NCBI GenBank assembly: GCA_017521405.1
Contig: JAFXCP010000012.1
Span: 1-64,000 of the forward strand
Source: Akkermansia sp.
GTDB taxonomy: Bacteria; Verrucomicrobiota; Verrucomicrobiia; Verrucomicrobiales; Akkermansiaceae
Length of the DNA stretch: 64,000 nt
Reading direction: 5' to 3'
Shown: positions 52,966-63,228 of the stretch, in pieces
Numbering within the stretch: position 1 is the stretch's first letter
Layout: the number at the start of each line of letters is the position of its first letter
Notes under the pieces: generated by a model
What the model saw: the letters and a program-made list of their open reading frames with translations, nothing else
Databases searched by the model: none
What the model was told of the DNA's origin: nothing
Position numbers and translations under genes: made by a program

Positions 52966-54192
52966 ATGGATACACCACCTCGTAAATTTGTGCCCACGCC
53001 GTTCGCCTACCATCAGGAAATTGAACTTGAGATTGAGAATCTCTCAAATCAGGGGCATGGTGTAGGCCGGGTGGATAATTGGGTTGTCTTTGTGCCTTTT
53101 TCTCTGCCCGGGGAAAGGGTGAAGGTTCGCATCTATAAGAACGAGAAAAACTGCTCGCATGCAGATTTGCTGGAGGTTCTCACCCCATCCCCACACAGAG
53201 TCACCCCGCAATGCCCGGTATTCGGCTATTGCGGAGGCTGCCAATACCAGCATTTGGACTATGCTTCCCAACTGGAATGGAAAACGGCGCAAGTGGCCGA
53301 CCTTTTGCGACTGCAAGCGGGATTAGAACTTCCCGTGCGCCCCGCTATCGCCTCCCCGCGCACCTACGGATACCGCTCTAAAATTACCCCTCATTTCCAC
53401 AAGCCCAAGGATGCCAAAATGGGGAATATCGGCTTCCTGAGAACGGGTTCTCGCAGCGAGGTGTGCGATGTGAAGCAATGCCCCATCGCCATGGAGGAAA
53501 TTAACTTAGCACTTCCTCTGCTTCGTAAATCCGTACAGCAAGCAGCCGCACAATACAAGCGCGGTGCCACCCTGCTTATGCGTGTGAGTGAGGGCAGCGT
53601 CATCACTAATAACAATGCAGTATGCACCGAGAATGTAGGCGAGCTCACGTTCAATTTCCTCGCGGGGGATTTCTTCCAAAATAATCCTTATATTTTGCCC
53701 GAGTTTACCGGCTATGTGGCTCGCCAAGCCTGCGCCGAAGGCGCTCGCTACTTGGTGGATGCGTACTGTGGCAGCGGGCTCTTTGCACTCACCCTTGCGC
53801 CCCACTTTGAAAAAGTGCTGGGGGTGGAAGTAAGTGAAACAAGTGCCGACTGGGCCAGAGCTAACGCCAGGAGCAACGGTATTACCCATGCTTCTTTCTT
53901 GGCGGCCAGCGCAGAGGCCATTTTTGAGCAGGTGGATTTCCCGGCAAAGGAAAGTGCAGTGGTGATTGACCCGCCCCGCAAGGGCTGTGATATGGCTTTC
54001 CTCAACCAGCTCTTTGCCTTTGGCCCTGCTCGTGTGGTTTATGTTTCCTGCAACCCGGCCACACAAATTCGAGATTTAGCAGAATTTGATAAAGCCGGCT
54101 ACGAGGTGGTAGAGGTTCAACCCTTTGATTTGTTCCCCCAAACCAAACATTTGGAATGTGTGGCTACACTCCGCAAAAAAATAAATCCATGA
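52966..54192 (+). CDS. RNA m5U methyltransferase, TrmA/RlmC/RlmD family
   Basis: 408 residues. A TRAM domain lies at ~15-75 (IENLSNQGHGVGRVDN). The Fe-S cysteines are CPVFGYCGGCQYQH plus a later VKQCP. The SAM domain has DAYCGSGLFAL, and the catalytic parts DPPRKG and VSCNPAT. It methylates uridine-5 in rRNA or tRNA; the Fe-S cluster and TRAM domain fit RlmD-type enzymes best, but the exact site is undetermined. Its stop overlaps the next gene by 4 nt. Confidence 0.92.
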   Translation: MDTPPRKFVPTPFAYHQEIELEIENLSNQGHGVGRVDNWVVFVPFSLPGERVKVRIYKNEKNCSHADLLEVLTPSPHRVTPQCPVFGYCGGCQYQHLDYASQLEWKTAQVADLLRLQAGLELPVRPAIASPRTYGYRSKITPHFHKPKDAKMGNIGFLRTGSRSEVCDVKQCPIAMEEINLALPLLRKSVQQAAAQYKRGATLLMRVSEGSVITNNNAVCTENVGELTFNFLAGDFFQNNPYILPEFTGYVARQACAEGARYLVDAYCGSGLFALTLAPHFEKVLGVEVSETSADWARANARSNGITHASFLAASAEAIFEQVDFPAKESAVVIDPPRKGCDMAFLNQLFAFGPARVVYVSCNPATQIRDLAEFDKAGYEVVEVQPFDLFPQTKHLECVATLRKKINP

Positions 54193-54572
54193 ATTCCCCC
54201 TACCCTCAGAATAGACTTAGCCGTAGTGCAGAGGACTATTTAGAAGCTATCGGTACTCTCTGCAAAATACATGGTCAAGCTCTAGTGAGCGATGTGGCCC
54301 AAATGCTCAACGTGAAGAAGCCAAGCGTAACGGCTGCCGTTCACCAACTGGCAGAGGCCGGATATGTGGACTACAAGCCTTACGCTCCCATTATCCTCAC
54401 GGAGAAAGGAAAATTACACGCAGAAAGCGTTATCCGAGCCCACCAAACCCTCATGCGCTTCCTGCGAGAAAAAGCAGGGCTCAGCCCGGAACGAGCTGAT
54501 GAGGTGGCATGCCTTATGGAACACCACCTGACTGATGCCGAGATTGACACCATTGCCAAGACTCTTTCTTGA
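54189..54572 (+). CDS. DtxR/MntR-family metal-dependent repressor, short form
   Basis: 127 residues, the winged-helix and dimerisation domains without the SH3-like domain, as in MntR. It begins RSAEDYLEAI (MntR-like Asp and Glu ligands), has VSDVAQMLNVKKPSVTAAVHQL as the recognition helix, RAHQTL with a ligand His, and EVACLMEHHL. The last motif has Cys where MntR has Glu, as DtxR does. It therefore mixes the ligands of Mn- and Fe-sensing types, so metal preference is uncertain. Confidence 0.9.
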   Translation: MNSPYPQNRLSRSAEDYLEAIGTLCKIHGQALVSDVAQMLNVKKPSVTAAVHQLAEAGYVDYKPYAPIILTEKGKLHAESVIRAHQTLMRFLREKAGLSPERADEVACLMEHHLTDAEIDTIAKTLS

Positions 54573-54607
54573 ACAGGATGTATCCCTCCAACATCTGAAT
54601 TCTTTAT

Positions 54608-55348
54608 ATGAACGAACGCCGCCTCACCGTTACCCAAGCCCTCATCATTGTCAACGTCGTTGTCTTTGTGGTGGGGCTCATGGTGCAAAAGGATGCCCTG
54701 CTGGGCATTCCTTTCCCCGGAGCGGATAAAACTCCCATTTTTGATATTCTTTGTGCATACAGCTGGTTTACCTGCTTTATGGAAGGGCAGCTCTGGCGGC
54801 TTGTGACCTACCAGTTTGTCCATGCCAATTTGGGACACATTTTCTTCAACATGTGGGCTCTCTACTTCTTTGGTCCGGCGGTGGAGCACGCCATGGGCCC
54901 CCGCCGCTTTTTGCTCTTTTACGCCGTGTGTGGTATAGCAGGAGCCCTCTGCTCCTCCGCGCTCGCGGAGATGAACCTCTACACTTCTATTCCCAATACA
55001 ATACAGAATATTGCCATTTGTAACCAATTAGCCGCCTTTGCCGGATATAACGGTACTGTGGAAACATGGCAGATGATTCCGCTGGTGGGAGCTTCCGCCT
55101 CCATTTACGGTGTGATGGTGGCTTGCGCCTTCATGTACCCGGATGCTCGCATTTCCCTGCTTTTCCCGCCCGTCACTCTGCGGATGCGTACTTTTGCTCT
55201 CATTATTCTCGGCATTGCAGCAGCAGCAATTCTTTTCAACGTAACCAATGCCGGCGGCGAAGCCGGTCATCTGGGAGGTCTGCTCATGGGTGCTCTTATT
55301 ATGACAATTTGGCGGTGGCGTCTGCGCCGTAGAGGGTACGATGTATGA
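54608..55348 (+). CDS. Rhomboid-family intramembrane serine protease
   Basis: 246 residues, six or seven spans. HANLGHIFFNMWALYFFG contains the conserved HxxxN; VGASASIYG holds the catalytic Ser (GxSx); EAGHLGGLLMG carries the catalytic His. It cleaves membrane proteins inside the bilayer; substrates are unknown. The loop between spans is extended (residues ~115-150). Its stop overlaps the next gene by 4 nt. Confidence 0.93.
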   Translation: MNERRLTVTQALIIVNVVVFVVGLMVQKDALLGIPFPGADKTPIFDILCAYSWFTCFMEGQLWRLVTYQFVHANLGHIFFNMWALYFFGPAVEHAMGPRRFLLFYAVCGIAGALCSSALAEMNLYTSIPNTIQNIAICNQLAAFAGYNGTVETWQMIPLVGASASIYGVMVACAFMYPDARISLLFPPVTLRMRTFALIILGIAAAAILFNVTNAGGEAGHLGGLLMGALIMTIWRWRLRRRGYDV

Positions 55349-56037
55349 CGGCTTTATTTGACATGGATGGAACTCTGTTTGCCGGAGATTCCCAACTGCG
55401 ATTTGCAAGGTGGATTCTGAAGCGGCATGGCTGGCGGCGGCTATACCTTCTCTGGCTGCTTCCCATGGGTATCCTTCGGGGTTTGCACATCATTAACACG
55501 GAGTGCATGAAGAGAGCCTTCCTAGCCTATGCGTGGAGGATGCCTAAGGAGGAGTTATTGCAAGAATGCCGCCAATTTGTAGAGCAGGAAATTCTTCCGG
55601 CGCTCTATCCCTGCGTGCTGAATAAACTGCGCCAACACCAAGCGGCACAGGATACCACAGTGCTTTGCTCCGCCTCTCCGGATTGGTGGACGCAGATGGT
55701 GGGTAACGCACTGGGATTTACTCACACCATCGGCACGCCTACTACTCTGGGAAGCAGAGTGCCTCTCATGCCAGCCATTCCCGCCCCCGGGAATAACAAA
55801 GGGCATAACAAATTGATTCGCCTCCGGCAGCAACTCCAGATAAACCGAGCCGATATTTGCTACACCGATAGTGCAGCAGACTTGCCCATGCTTGCCATCT
55901 CTGCCCATGCGGTACTTGTGAATCCGAAGGACACACTGGCACGCCAATTCCCCGAAGCCGAGGTTCTGACTCCGAAAAAAGGCTTTCGCCCGGCAGTCTT
56001 TGCCTTAGGATGTTTGCTTGGGGCAAATTGGAAATAA
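55345..56037 (+). CDS. HAD-superfamily phosphatase (HAD-IB, SerB-like)
   Basis: 230 residues. Motif I is FDMDGTLFAGDS with nucleophile Asp and acid Asp, motif II is LCSASPDWW, and motif IV is YTDSAADLPML. The Lys of motif III is in NKGHNKL. The family includes phosphoserine phosphatase and lipid-phosphate phosphatases; the substrate is not clear. Start overlaps the rhomboid stop (ATGA). Confidence 0.9.
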   Translation: MTALFDMDGTLFAGDSQLRFARWILKRHGWRRLYLLWLLPMGILRGLHIINTECMKRAFLAYAWRMPKEELLQECRQFVEQEILPALYPCVLNKLRQHQAAQDTTVLCSASPDWWTQMVGNALGFTHTIGTPTTLGSRVPLMPAIPAPGNNKGHNKLIRLRQQLQINRADICYTDSAADLPMLAISAHAVLVNPKDTLARQFPEAEVLTPKKGFRPAVFALGCLLGANWK

Positions 56038-56041
56038 TGGA

Positions 56042-58606
56042 TTAACGCAGCAGCTGCTCCGCACTGGCTTCCTTCACGCTAACAGGAACAGTGATTCTGG
56101 GAAGTCCCTCCGCCTTAATTGTGACGACCGCGTCCCCGGATTCTCCGCGTTTGGCGCGAACAATCGCCAGAATTCGCCCATTAAAGAAGCTCTGTGCCAT
56201 ATCCTTCATGCAGGTATGATCAATGGGATTGCCATTGCAAAATCCCACCAGCTCTGCAGGCCCCTCAATAGAAAAAGAAACCTTACGACTATCCGTGGGT
56301 ACCACATTGCCCTTCTTATCCACTAAGGACAGTTCGATATGGGACAGGTCGCGGGCATCCCCCAGAATTTCGCTACGATCCACCTCCGCCTTTACCTTGG
56401 CAGAAGAACCCGTTGTAACGCGCTGAGCCGTAGCCCAGCGCCGACCATTCTTCTTCACCACCACCTTCACGGTACCGGGGGTGTAAACCGTTTCTTCCCA
56501 AGTAAAGCGGTATAGGTTTTTACTGATGGTTTGCCCGCCCTGAGAAAAGGTATCCCCCGCCCCCCTGCGGCGCACTCCCTGGCTTTTGCCATTGATGAAA
56601 AGCTCCGCCTCATCCCCGGAGGTATATACCATAATGGGAGTTACCTCTCCCTCTCTCCCCTTCCAATTCCAATGGGGAAGTATATGTGCAAACTTTTTAT
56701 TCGGATTCCACTGGCTCTTATACAGGTAGTAAATATCCTTGGGGAAACCGGCAAGGTCGATAAGTCCAAAGTAGGAACTGCGGCTGGGAGCCTTATTACC
56801 CATTTCCTTCAGCTTTTGCATGGCTTTGGCCTTCTCCTCCTCGGATACACCGATGAAGTTACCGATATTGGAAGCATCCTGATTGTACGGAGTGGGTTCC
56901 CCGATGTAGTCAAACCCCGTCCACACGTATTCACCCGCCACATCCGGAGCTTTCGTATGCGCCAACATTTCCGCATCCGGACAATAGCCCCAGCCCGGTG
57001 CAGATAAACCATAGGAGCTTACCTGAAAATAACGAGCCCCATCCCCTACACCCCACCCCAGCGGGAAGAAATAAGTATCGCGAGTACTCACGCATGAACA
57101 TGTTTCCGAGGCATAGTAAGGCATCTTCGGATGCACTTGCCGAAAGTGTGGGTATGTACTCGGCTTATAGTTAAAGCCATACACATCCATCGTATTGGCG
57201 AAGCCATTCCGATAGGCACCACCATCGTTGCAGCCCACCGTATAAGGGCGAGTGAGGTCGTATTTCTTAAACTCATCACGCAGAGCGGCACCCACAGCAT
57301 GCCCCTCCTTATGGCGCGCTTCATCACGATTTCCCTGCTCCGGGATTTCATTACCGCCACTCCATGCAATAATGCAGGGGTGGTTGCGGTCTCTCAGCAC
57401 GAAGTTACGCACGTCCTTCTGCCACCATTTAGGCCAAAAACGATGGTATCCGTTCACCTTATCATATTTTTGGAATTTCCAAATATCGAACAACTCATCT
57501 ATCACCAAGATACCATGCTTATCGCACAAATCCAGCACCTCAGGTGCAGGGGGATTATGAGTCATACGGATAGAGTTGCACCCCATTTCTTTGAGCTTTT
57601 CAATCTTGCGCTCATAGCCGCGAGCATGGAAGGCCGCACCGAGTGCGCCAAGGTCGTGGTGTTCGCAAACGCCTTTCAACTGCACACGCTTACCATTCAG
57701 GAAGAAACCTTCCTTGCGCCACTCCACTTCGCGCACGCCGAAAGACGTTTCGTGAGAATCGATTTCCTCTTCCCCGTGAGTTACCGTTGTAACCAAGTTA
57801 TACAGATATGGTCGTTCGCAGCTCCACAAGCGGGGTTTATTGATTTTGAGAATCTGGCGTACAGTGCGGGACTTGCCCGGGCGAAGCTTCAGTTTAACAG
57901 GTTTGGCCTTGTACTTGCCCACCTTTTGGCTTACCACCAGCTCCACTGTTTTCTTGCCGGTATTTTCCAACGTGGTTTCCACCTTAACCGTTGCCACAGC
58001 CTTGCTTACGCTGGGAGTTGTGACGTAGGTGGGCCATTGGGCGAGGTGAACAGCCCCCGTTTTCTCCAGCCAAACATGACGATAAATCCCCGCCCCGGGA
58101 TACCAGCGCGTAGAACTTGGTTTGTTACTGGCCTGCACTGCCACTAAATTCTTCTTTCCCGGCAGCAGAAAAGGAGTAATATCCACGCGGAAAGAATTGT
58201 AGCCGTAGGCCCATTCCCCGGCGAACTTACCATTCACATACACTTTGGGGCATGACATGACGCCCTCGAAATCGAGGTAATAGCGCTCTGCCTCCGCATC
58301 AAATTCCGCAGGTACATCGAACAACTTGCGATACCAGCCTATGCCGTTCCATGGGAGCTTACCCGTTTCGTTAGGCTCACTCATCAGGAAGGGGCTCTCA
58401 ATAGCCCAATCGTGGGGCAACTGAACAAGCCTGTAATCCGAATCATCAAATTCCGGCTGTGCAGGCTCCTCCGTATTTCCCGGGGATGAGTACTTGTAAT
58501 ATTTGAATTTCCACCCGAAATCAAACGTTTCTCGCTGTGCCGCATACGCGCACTCCATGCAAAATACCAGCAGAAGCAAAAGAGAGAAAATCTGGCTTTT
58601 CTTCAT
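56042..58606 (-). CDS. Secreted GH2 beta-galactosidase-type glycosidase
   Basis: 854 residues from the ATG at 58606 (an upstream TTG at 58612 is less likely). The signal peptide ends ...CAYAAQ. The GH2 sugar-binding jelly roll, immunoglobulin-like and TIM-barrel domains follow: SIRMTHNPPAP, WSGGNEIPEQ with the acid/base Glu420, and YYASETCS with nucleophile Glu501. The C-terminal part has a DUF4982-like SGDEAELFINGKSQG and a Big-type domain. It likely removes terminal beta-galactose from host glycans. Paralogue of the next gene. Confidence 0.93.
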   Translation of the reverse strand: MKKSQIFSLLLLLVFCMECAYAAQRETFDFGWKFKYYKYSSPGNTEEPAQPEFDDSDYRLVQLPHDWAIESPFLMSEPNETGKLPWNGIGWYRKLFDVPAEFDAEAERYYLDFEGVMSCPKVYVNGKFAGEWAYGYNSFRVDITPFLLPGKKNLVAVQASNKPSSTRWYPGAGIYRHVWLEKTGAVHLAQWPTYVTTPSVSKAVATVKVETTLENTGKKTVELVVSQKVGKYKAKPVKLKLRPGKSRTVRQILKINKPRLWSCERPYLYNLVTTVTHGEEEIDSHETSFGVREVEWRKEGFFLNGKRVQLKGVCEHHDLGALGAAFHARGYERKIEKLKEMGCNSIRMTHNPPAPEVLDLCDKHGILVIDELFDIWKFQKYDKVNGYHRFWPKWWQKDVRNFVLRDRNHPCIIAWSGGNEIPEQGNRDEARHKEGHAVGAALRDEFKKYDLTRPYTVGCNDGGAYRNGFANTMDVYGFNYKPSTYPHFRQVHPKMPYYASETCSCVSTRDTYFFPLGWGVGDGARYFQVSSYGLSAPGWGYCPDAEMLAHTKAPDVAGEYVWTGFDYIGEPTPYNQDASNIGNFIGVSEEEKAKAMQKLKEMGNKAPSRSSYFGLIDLAGFPKDIYYLYKSQWNPNKKFAHILPHWNWKGREGEVTPIMVYTSGDEAELFINGKSQGVRRRGAGDTFSQGGQTISKNLYRFTWEETVYTPGTVKVVVKKNGRRWATAQRVTTGSSAKVKAEVDRSEILGDARDLSHIELSLVDKKGNVVPTDSRKVSFSIEGPAELVGFCNGNPIDHTCMKDMAQSFFNGRILAIVRAKRGESGDAVVTIKAEGLPRITVPVSVKEASAEQLLR

Positions 58607-58668
58607 AAACAAAACAGGATGCTACCAATATTATGCATACTCTACCATTTTGCCTATGGGAGGACAAG

Positions 58669-58699
58669 AAAAAAACCACCCGCCGTAAGCGGCGGGTGG
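58669..58699 (-). terminator. Intrinsic terminator between the two GH2 genes
   Basis: A 10-bp stem (58676-58685 / 58690-58699), loop taag; on the minus strand it is followed by seven T residues. The two genes are therefore separately ended. Confidence 0.88.
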
Positions 58700-58728
58700 C
58701 TATAAAGACAGGCTACGAGCAAATGGCC

Positions 58729-61701
58729 TTACTTCTTCATCTGCTCTTTCGTGGGCTGCACCACGAAAACAGGAAGTTTCTTCTCCGGCAAGCCCTCTGC
58801 TTTAATCGTCACCGTTGCAGTACCATGGGCACCGCGTTTGCCACGCACGATGGCCAAAATACGCCCATTGAAGAAGTGCTGATTCAGAGACTGCAAACAG
58901 GTGTGATCTATGGGATTACCATTGCAGAAGCCGACCAAATCTGCGGGACCTTCGATAGAGAACTCCACTTTGCGGCTATCCGTGGGCACCACGTTACCGG
59001 AAGCATCGGTAAGAGCCAACTCCAGGTGGGCAATATCACGTGCATCGCCCAAAATCGTTTGCCGATCCACCTGAGCACTCACAGCAGCGGATTCTCCGGT
59101 GGTAACACGCTTAGCCGTAGCCCACGGCTGTCCGTTCTTGCGGACAACTACCTCAACAACCCCCGGCTCGTACACCACATCCTCCCAGACAAAGCGGTAT
59201 TGGTTCTTACTTACGGCCAAACTCTTATCCTTTTGCACGAAGGTGCCGCCCTCTCCACGACGGCGAACACCTTGGCTCTTGCCATTGATGAAGAGTTCCG
59301 CCTCGTCTCCGGAGGTAAATACCATAACGGGGGTATTCTGGCCTTCTCGCCCGGCCCAGTTCCAATGGGGGAGAATGTGTGCAAACTTCTTTTCCGGGTT
59401 CCACTGGCTCTGATAGAGGTAATACACATCCTTGGGGAAGCCGGCCAAATCGATAAGACCGAAGTACGAACTACGGCTGGGAGCCTTATTGCCCATTGCC
59501 CGCAGCTGCTCCATGGCTTTAGCTTTCTCCTCCGCAGATGCGCCTATAAAGTTGCCAATGTTGGAAGCATCCTGATTATAGGGCGTGGGTTCTCCCAGAT
59601 AGTCAAACCCGGTCCACACATATTCACCGGCCAAATCCGGCGCTTTGGTGTGAGCATTCATCTCGATATCCGGGCTGCAGCCCCAGCCTGTGGACGAAAG
59701 AGCATACGAGCTAACCTGAAAATAGCGGGCACCATCTCCCACCTTCCACCCCATTGGGAAGAAATAAGTGTCGCGAGTACTCACCGTAGAGCAGGTTTCT
59801 GAACCGTAATAAGGCATCATCGGATGTTTCTGCCGGAACTTAGCATACAGATGCGGCTTGTAATTAAAGCCATACACATCCATTGTTTCCGAAAATCCGG
59901 AGGTAAAAGCGCTCATATCGTTACACCCCACCGTGTAAGGGCGGGTCGTATCGTACTTACGGAACTCGTCTCTCAAAGCAGAGGAGATAGCCTGCCCCTC
60001 CAGACGGCGCTCCATACGGGAATGCCCCTGCTCCGGCACTTCATTACCGCCACTCCATGCAATAATGCAGGGATGGTTGCGATCTCTCCGCACAAAGTTG
60101 CTCACATCTTTCTGCCACCATTTCGGCCAGTAGAGGTGGTATCCGTTCACCTTGTCATACTTCTGGTTCTTCCAAATGTCAAAAAGCTCATCGATGACAA
60201 GAATACCATGTTTATCGCACAAATCCAACACTTCCGGCGCGGGAGGGTTATGAGTCATACGGATAGAGTTACACCCCATCTCCTTCAATTTCTCAATCTT
60301 ACGCTCGTAACCGCGAGCGTGGAATGCCGCACCCAGAGCGCCTAAATCGTGGTGTTCGCATACACCTTTGAGGCGAACTTTTTCCCCATTGAGGTAGAAG
60401 CCATCCTTGCGCCACTCCACTTGGCGCACACCAAAGCTCGTCTGCTTTTCATCTGCGGTTTTCCCATTCACCAGCATGGTGGTATTCACGGCATAAAGCT
60501 GCGGATTTTCACAGCTCCAAAGGCGCGGCGCAGGAATGCGAATTTCCTGCTCCACAGTACCTTCCGTATGCGGGGCAAGGGTGATGGTGGTAGACTCCGC
60601 CTTAATTCCCTCCAGCTCCTGCTGCACGGTGATTTCCGCCGGTTCGTCCCCGGTGTTGCAAATCGTAGTCTGCACGCGAACTAAGGCATAGTCCTTCGTA
60701 ATTTCCGGCGTAGTCACATACACCGGCCACTGAGCCAGATGTATGGGGCCTGTCTTTTCGAGCCAGACATGGCGATAAATACCTGCCCCCGGGTACCAAC
60801 GTGTGGAAAGCGGCAAATTGCTGGCCATAACGGCTACCAAATTCTCCTCCCCGGCCTTAAGGAAGGGTGTGATATCTACCCGGAAAGAATTGTAGCCATA
60901 TGCCCATTCACCGGCAAATTGACCATTCACATACACCTTTGGGCACGACATTACACCGTCAAAGTCCAAATAATAACGCTCCTTAGCCGAATCAAAATCC
61001 GCAGGCACGGCAAAATGCTTTCGATACCACCCCCACCCGTTCCATGGCAACTTGCCGGTTTCATTGGGCTCTTTCATCAGGAATGGGCTTTCCACAGCCC
61101 AGTCATGAGGCAGCTGTACTTCCTTGAATCCCTTTTCGCTGTATCCGGGGCGAGCCGGCACATAAGCATCATCCCCGCGCTGCACGTAAAGAGCCTCATC
61201 GTTCACACCTGTAAACATCACCTCTCGAATGCTTGCCCACTGGCGAATATGAGTGCCGCGCACCGTCAGCTTAAGCACATCCAACGGTTTCCCCCCGGTA
61301 TTGATTACGGTAGCAGCCTGATGCCCCACGCGAAAACGCCGCACTTCTTTCGCGCCATTGCTGTAAATCTCCGCCTCAACATCGAAATTATTTCGCATCT
61401 CCCAATAAATAACCAACAACTTCACAGGATCCTTAAATCCGGGTCGTACCACAAAAGTATGCCCGGGGGCTTGATTCGGAGCGCACCAACGAGTCATCAA
61501 ATTCCCATCCACAGCAAGAGATGCGGCATGCGTACCCTGATGTCCGTCAGAATAAGCAGGGGAACCTTCCTCTGCCGGATCATGAGCACCAAAATACTTA
61601 AATTTCCAGCCAAAATCAAACGTTTCCCGCTGAGCAGCAGATGCATCTGCCATACACAACGCCAGTAGAGGAAGCAAATATCGGGATTTCATCATACTCA
61701 T
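58729..61701 (-). CDS. Secreted GH2 beta-galactosidase with an inserted F5/8-type domain
   Basis: 990 residues, signal peptide ending SAAQ. The body is a close paralogue of the gene at 56042: acid/base Glu554 in WSGGNEVPEQ, nucleophile Glu635 in YYGSETCS, same spacing of 81. Just after WKFKYFGAHD about 120 residues are inserted, reading as a discoidin/F5/8 type C (CBM32-like) domain (SLAVDGNLMTRWCAP ... WEMRNNFDVEAEIYSNG ... WASIREVMFTG). The start of 61701 has aggt 6 nt upstream; the Met at 61695 or 61692 is possible. It probably binds and trims host glycans, such as mucin. Confidence 0.93.
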   Translation of the reverse strand: MSMMKSRYLLPLLALCMADASAAQRETFDFGWKFKYFGAHDPAEEGSPAYSDGHQGTHAASLAVDGNLMTRWCAPNQAPGHTFVVRPGFKDPVKLLVIYWEMRNNFDVEAEIYSNGAKEVRRFRVGHQAATVINTGGKPLDVLKLTVRGTHIRQWASIREVMFTGVNDEALYVQRGDDAYVPARPGYSEKGFKEVQLPHDWAVESPFLMKEPNETGKLPWNGWGWYRKHFAVPADFDSAKERYYLDFDGVMSCPKVYVNGQFAGEWAYGYNSFRVDITPFLKAGEENLVAVMASNLPLSTRWYPGAGIYRHVWLEKTGPIHLAQWPVYVTTPEITKDYALVRVQTTICNTGDEPAEITVQQELEGIKAESTTITLAPHTEGTVEQEIRIPAPRLWSCENPQLYAVNTTMLVNGKTADEKQTSFGVRQVEWRKDGFYLNGEKVRLKGVCEHHDLGALGAAFHARGYERKIEKLKEMGCNSIRMTHNPPAPEVLDLCDKHGILVIDELFDIWKNQKYDKVNGYHLYWPKWWQKDVSNFVRRDRNHPCIIAWSGGNEVPEQGHSRMERRLEGQAISSALRDEFRKYDTTRPYTVGCNDMSAFTSGFSETMDVYGFNYKPHLYAKFRQKHPMMPYYGSETCSTVSTRDTYFFPMGWKVGDGARYFQVSSYALSSTGWGCSPDIEMNAHTKAPDLAGEYVWTGFDYLGEPTPYNQDASNIGNFIGASAEEKAKAMEQLRAMGNKAPSRSSYFGLIDLAGFPKDVYYLYQSQWNPEKKFAHILPHWNWAGREGQNTPVMVFTSGDEAELFINGKSQGVRRRGEGGTFVQKDKSLAVSKNQYRFVWEDVVYEPGVVEVVVRKNGQPWATAKRVTTGESAAVSAQVDRQTILGDARDIAHLELALTDASGNVVPTDSRKVEFSIEGPADLVGFCNGNPIDHTCLQSLNQHFFNGRILAIVRGKRGAHGTATVTIKAEGLPEKKLPVFVVQPTKEQMKK

Positions 61702-61811
61702 AAATACCTATTTCAAAAAAAAAATCTTTCGGTACTTCTACCATTTTTTTCCTTACTATACAAGAAAAAAGTCAGGAACTGCTTTTTTGCACCACATGGC
61801 GGATATTTTGC

Positions 61812-61840
61812 TTTCAAGAATGAGCGACTCGCTGTATACT
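61812..61840 (+). promoter_or_regulatory. Probable argG promoter
   Basis: TTTCAA (61812-61817), 17-bp spacer, TATACT (61835-61840). The leader before the ATG at 61884 is about 37 nt, longer than most in the window. An inverted repeat, gtatactgtggcagtac, spans it and could be an operator. Confidence 0.5.
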
Positions 61841-61883
61841 GTGGCAGTACACAGCTCCAACCGCTGATGTATCTTCCACAATA

Positions 61884-63170
<1,287 letters not shown>

Positions 63171-63186
63171 GAAATCTTGTTTTACA

Positions 63187-63218
63187 GCTGCTCCAGAGAA
63201 TTTCTGGAGCAGCTTTTT
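63187..63218 (+). terminator. Intrinsic terminator of argG
   Basis: An 11-bp stem (63187-63197 / 63203-63213) with a 5-nt loop, followed by five T residues. Confidence 0.92.
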
Positions 63219-63228
63219 ATAGATTTCC

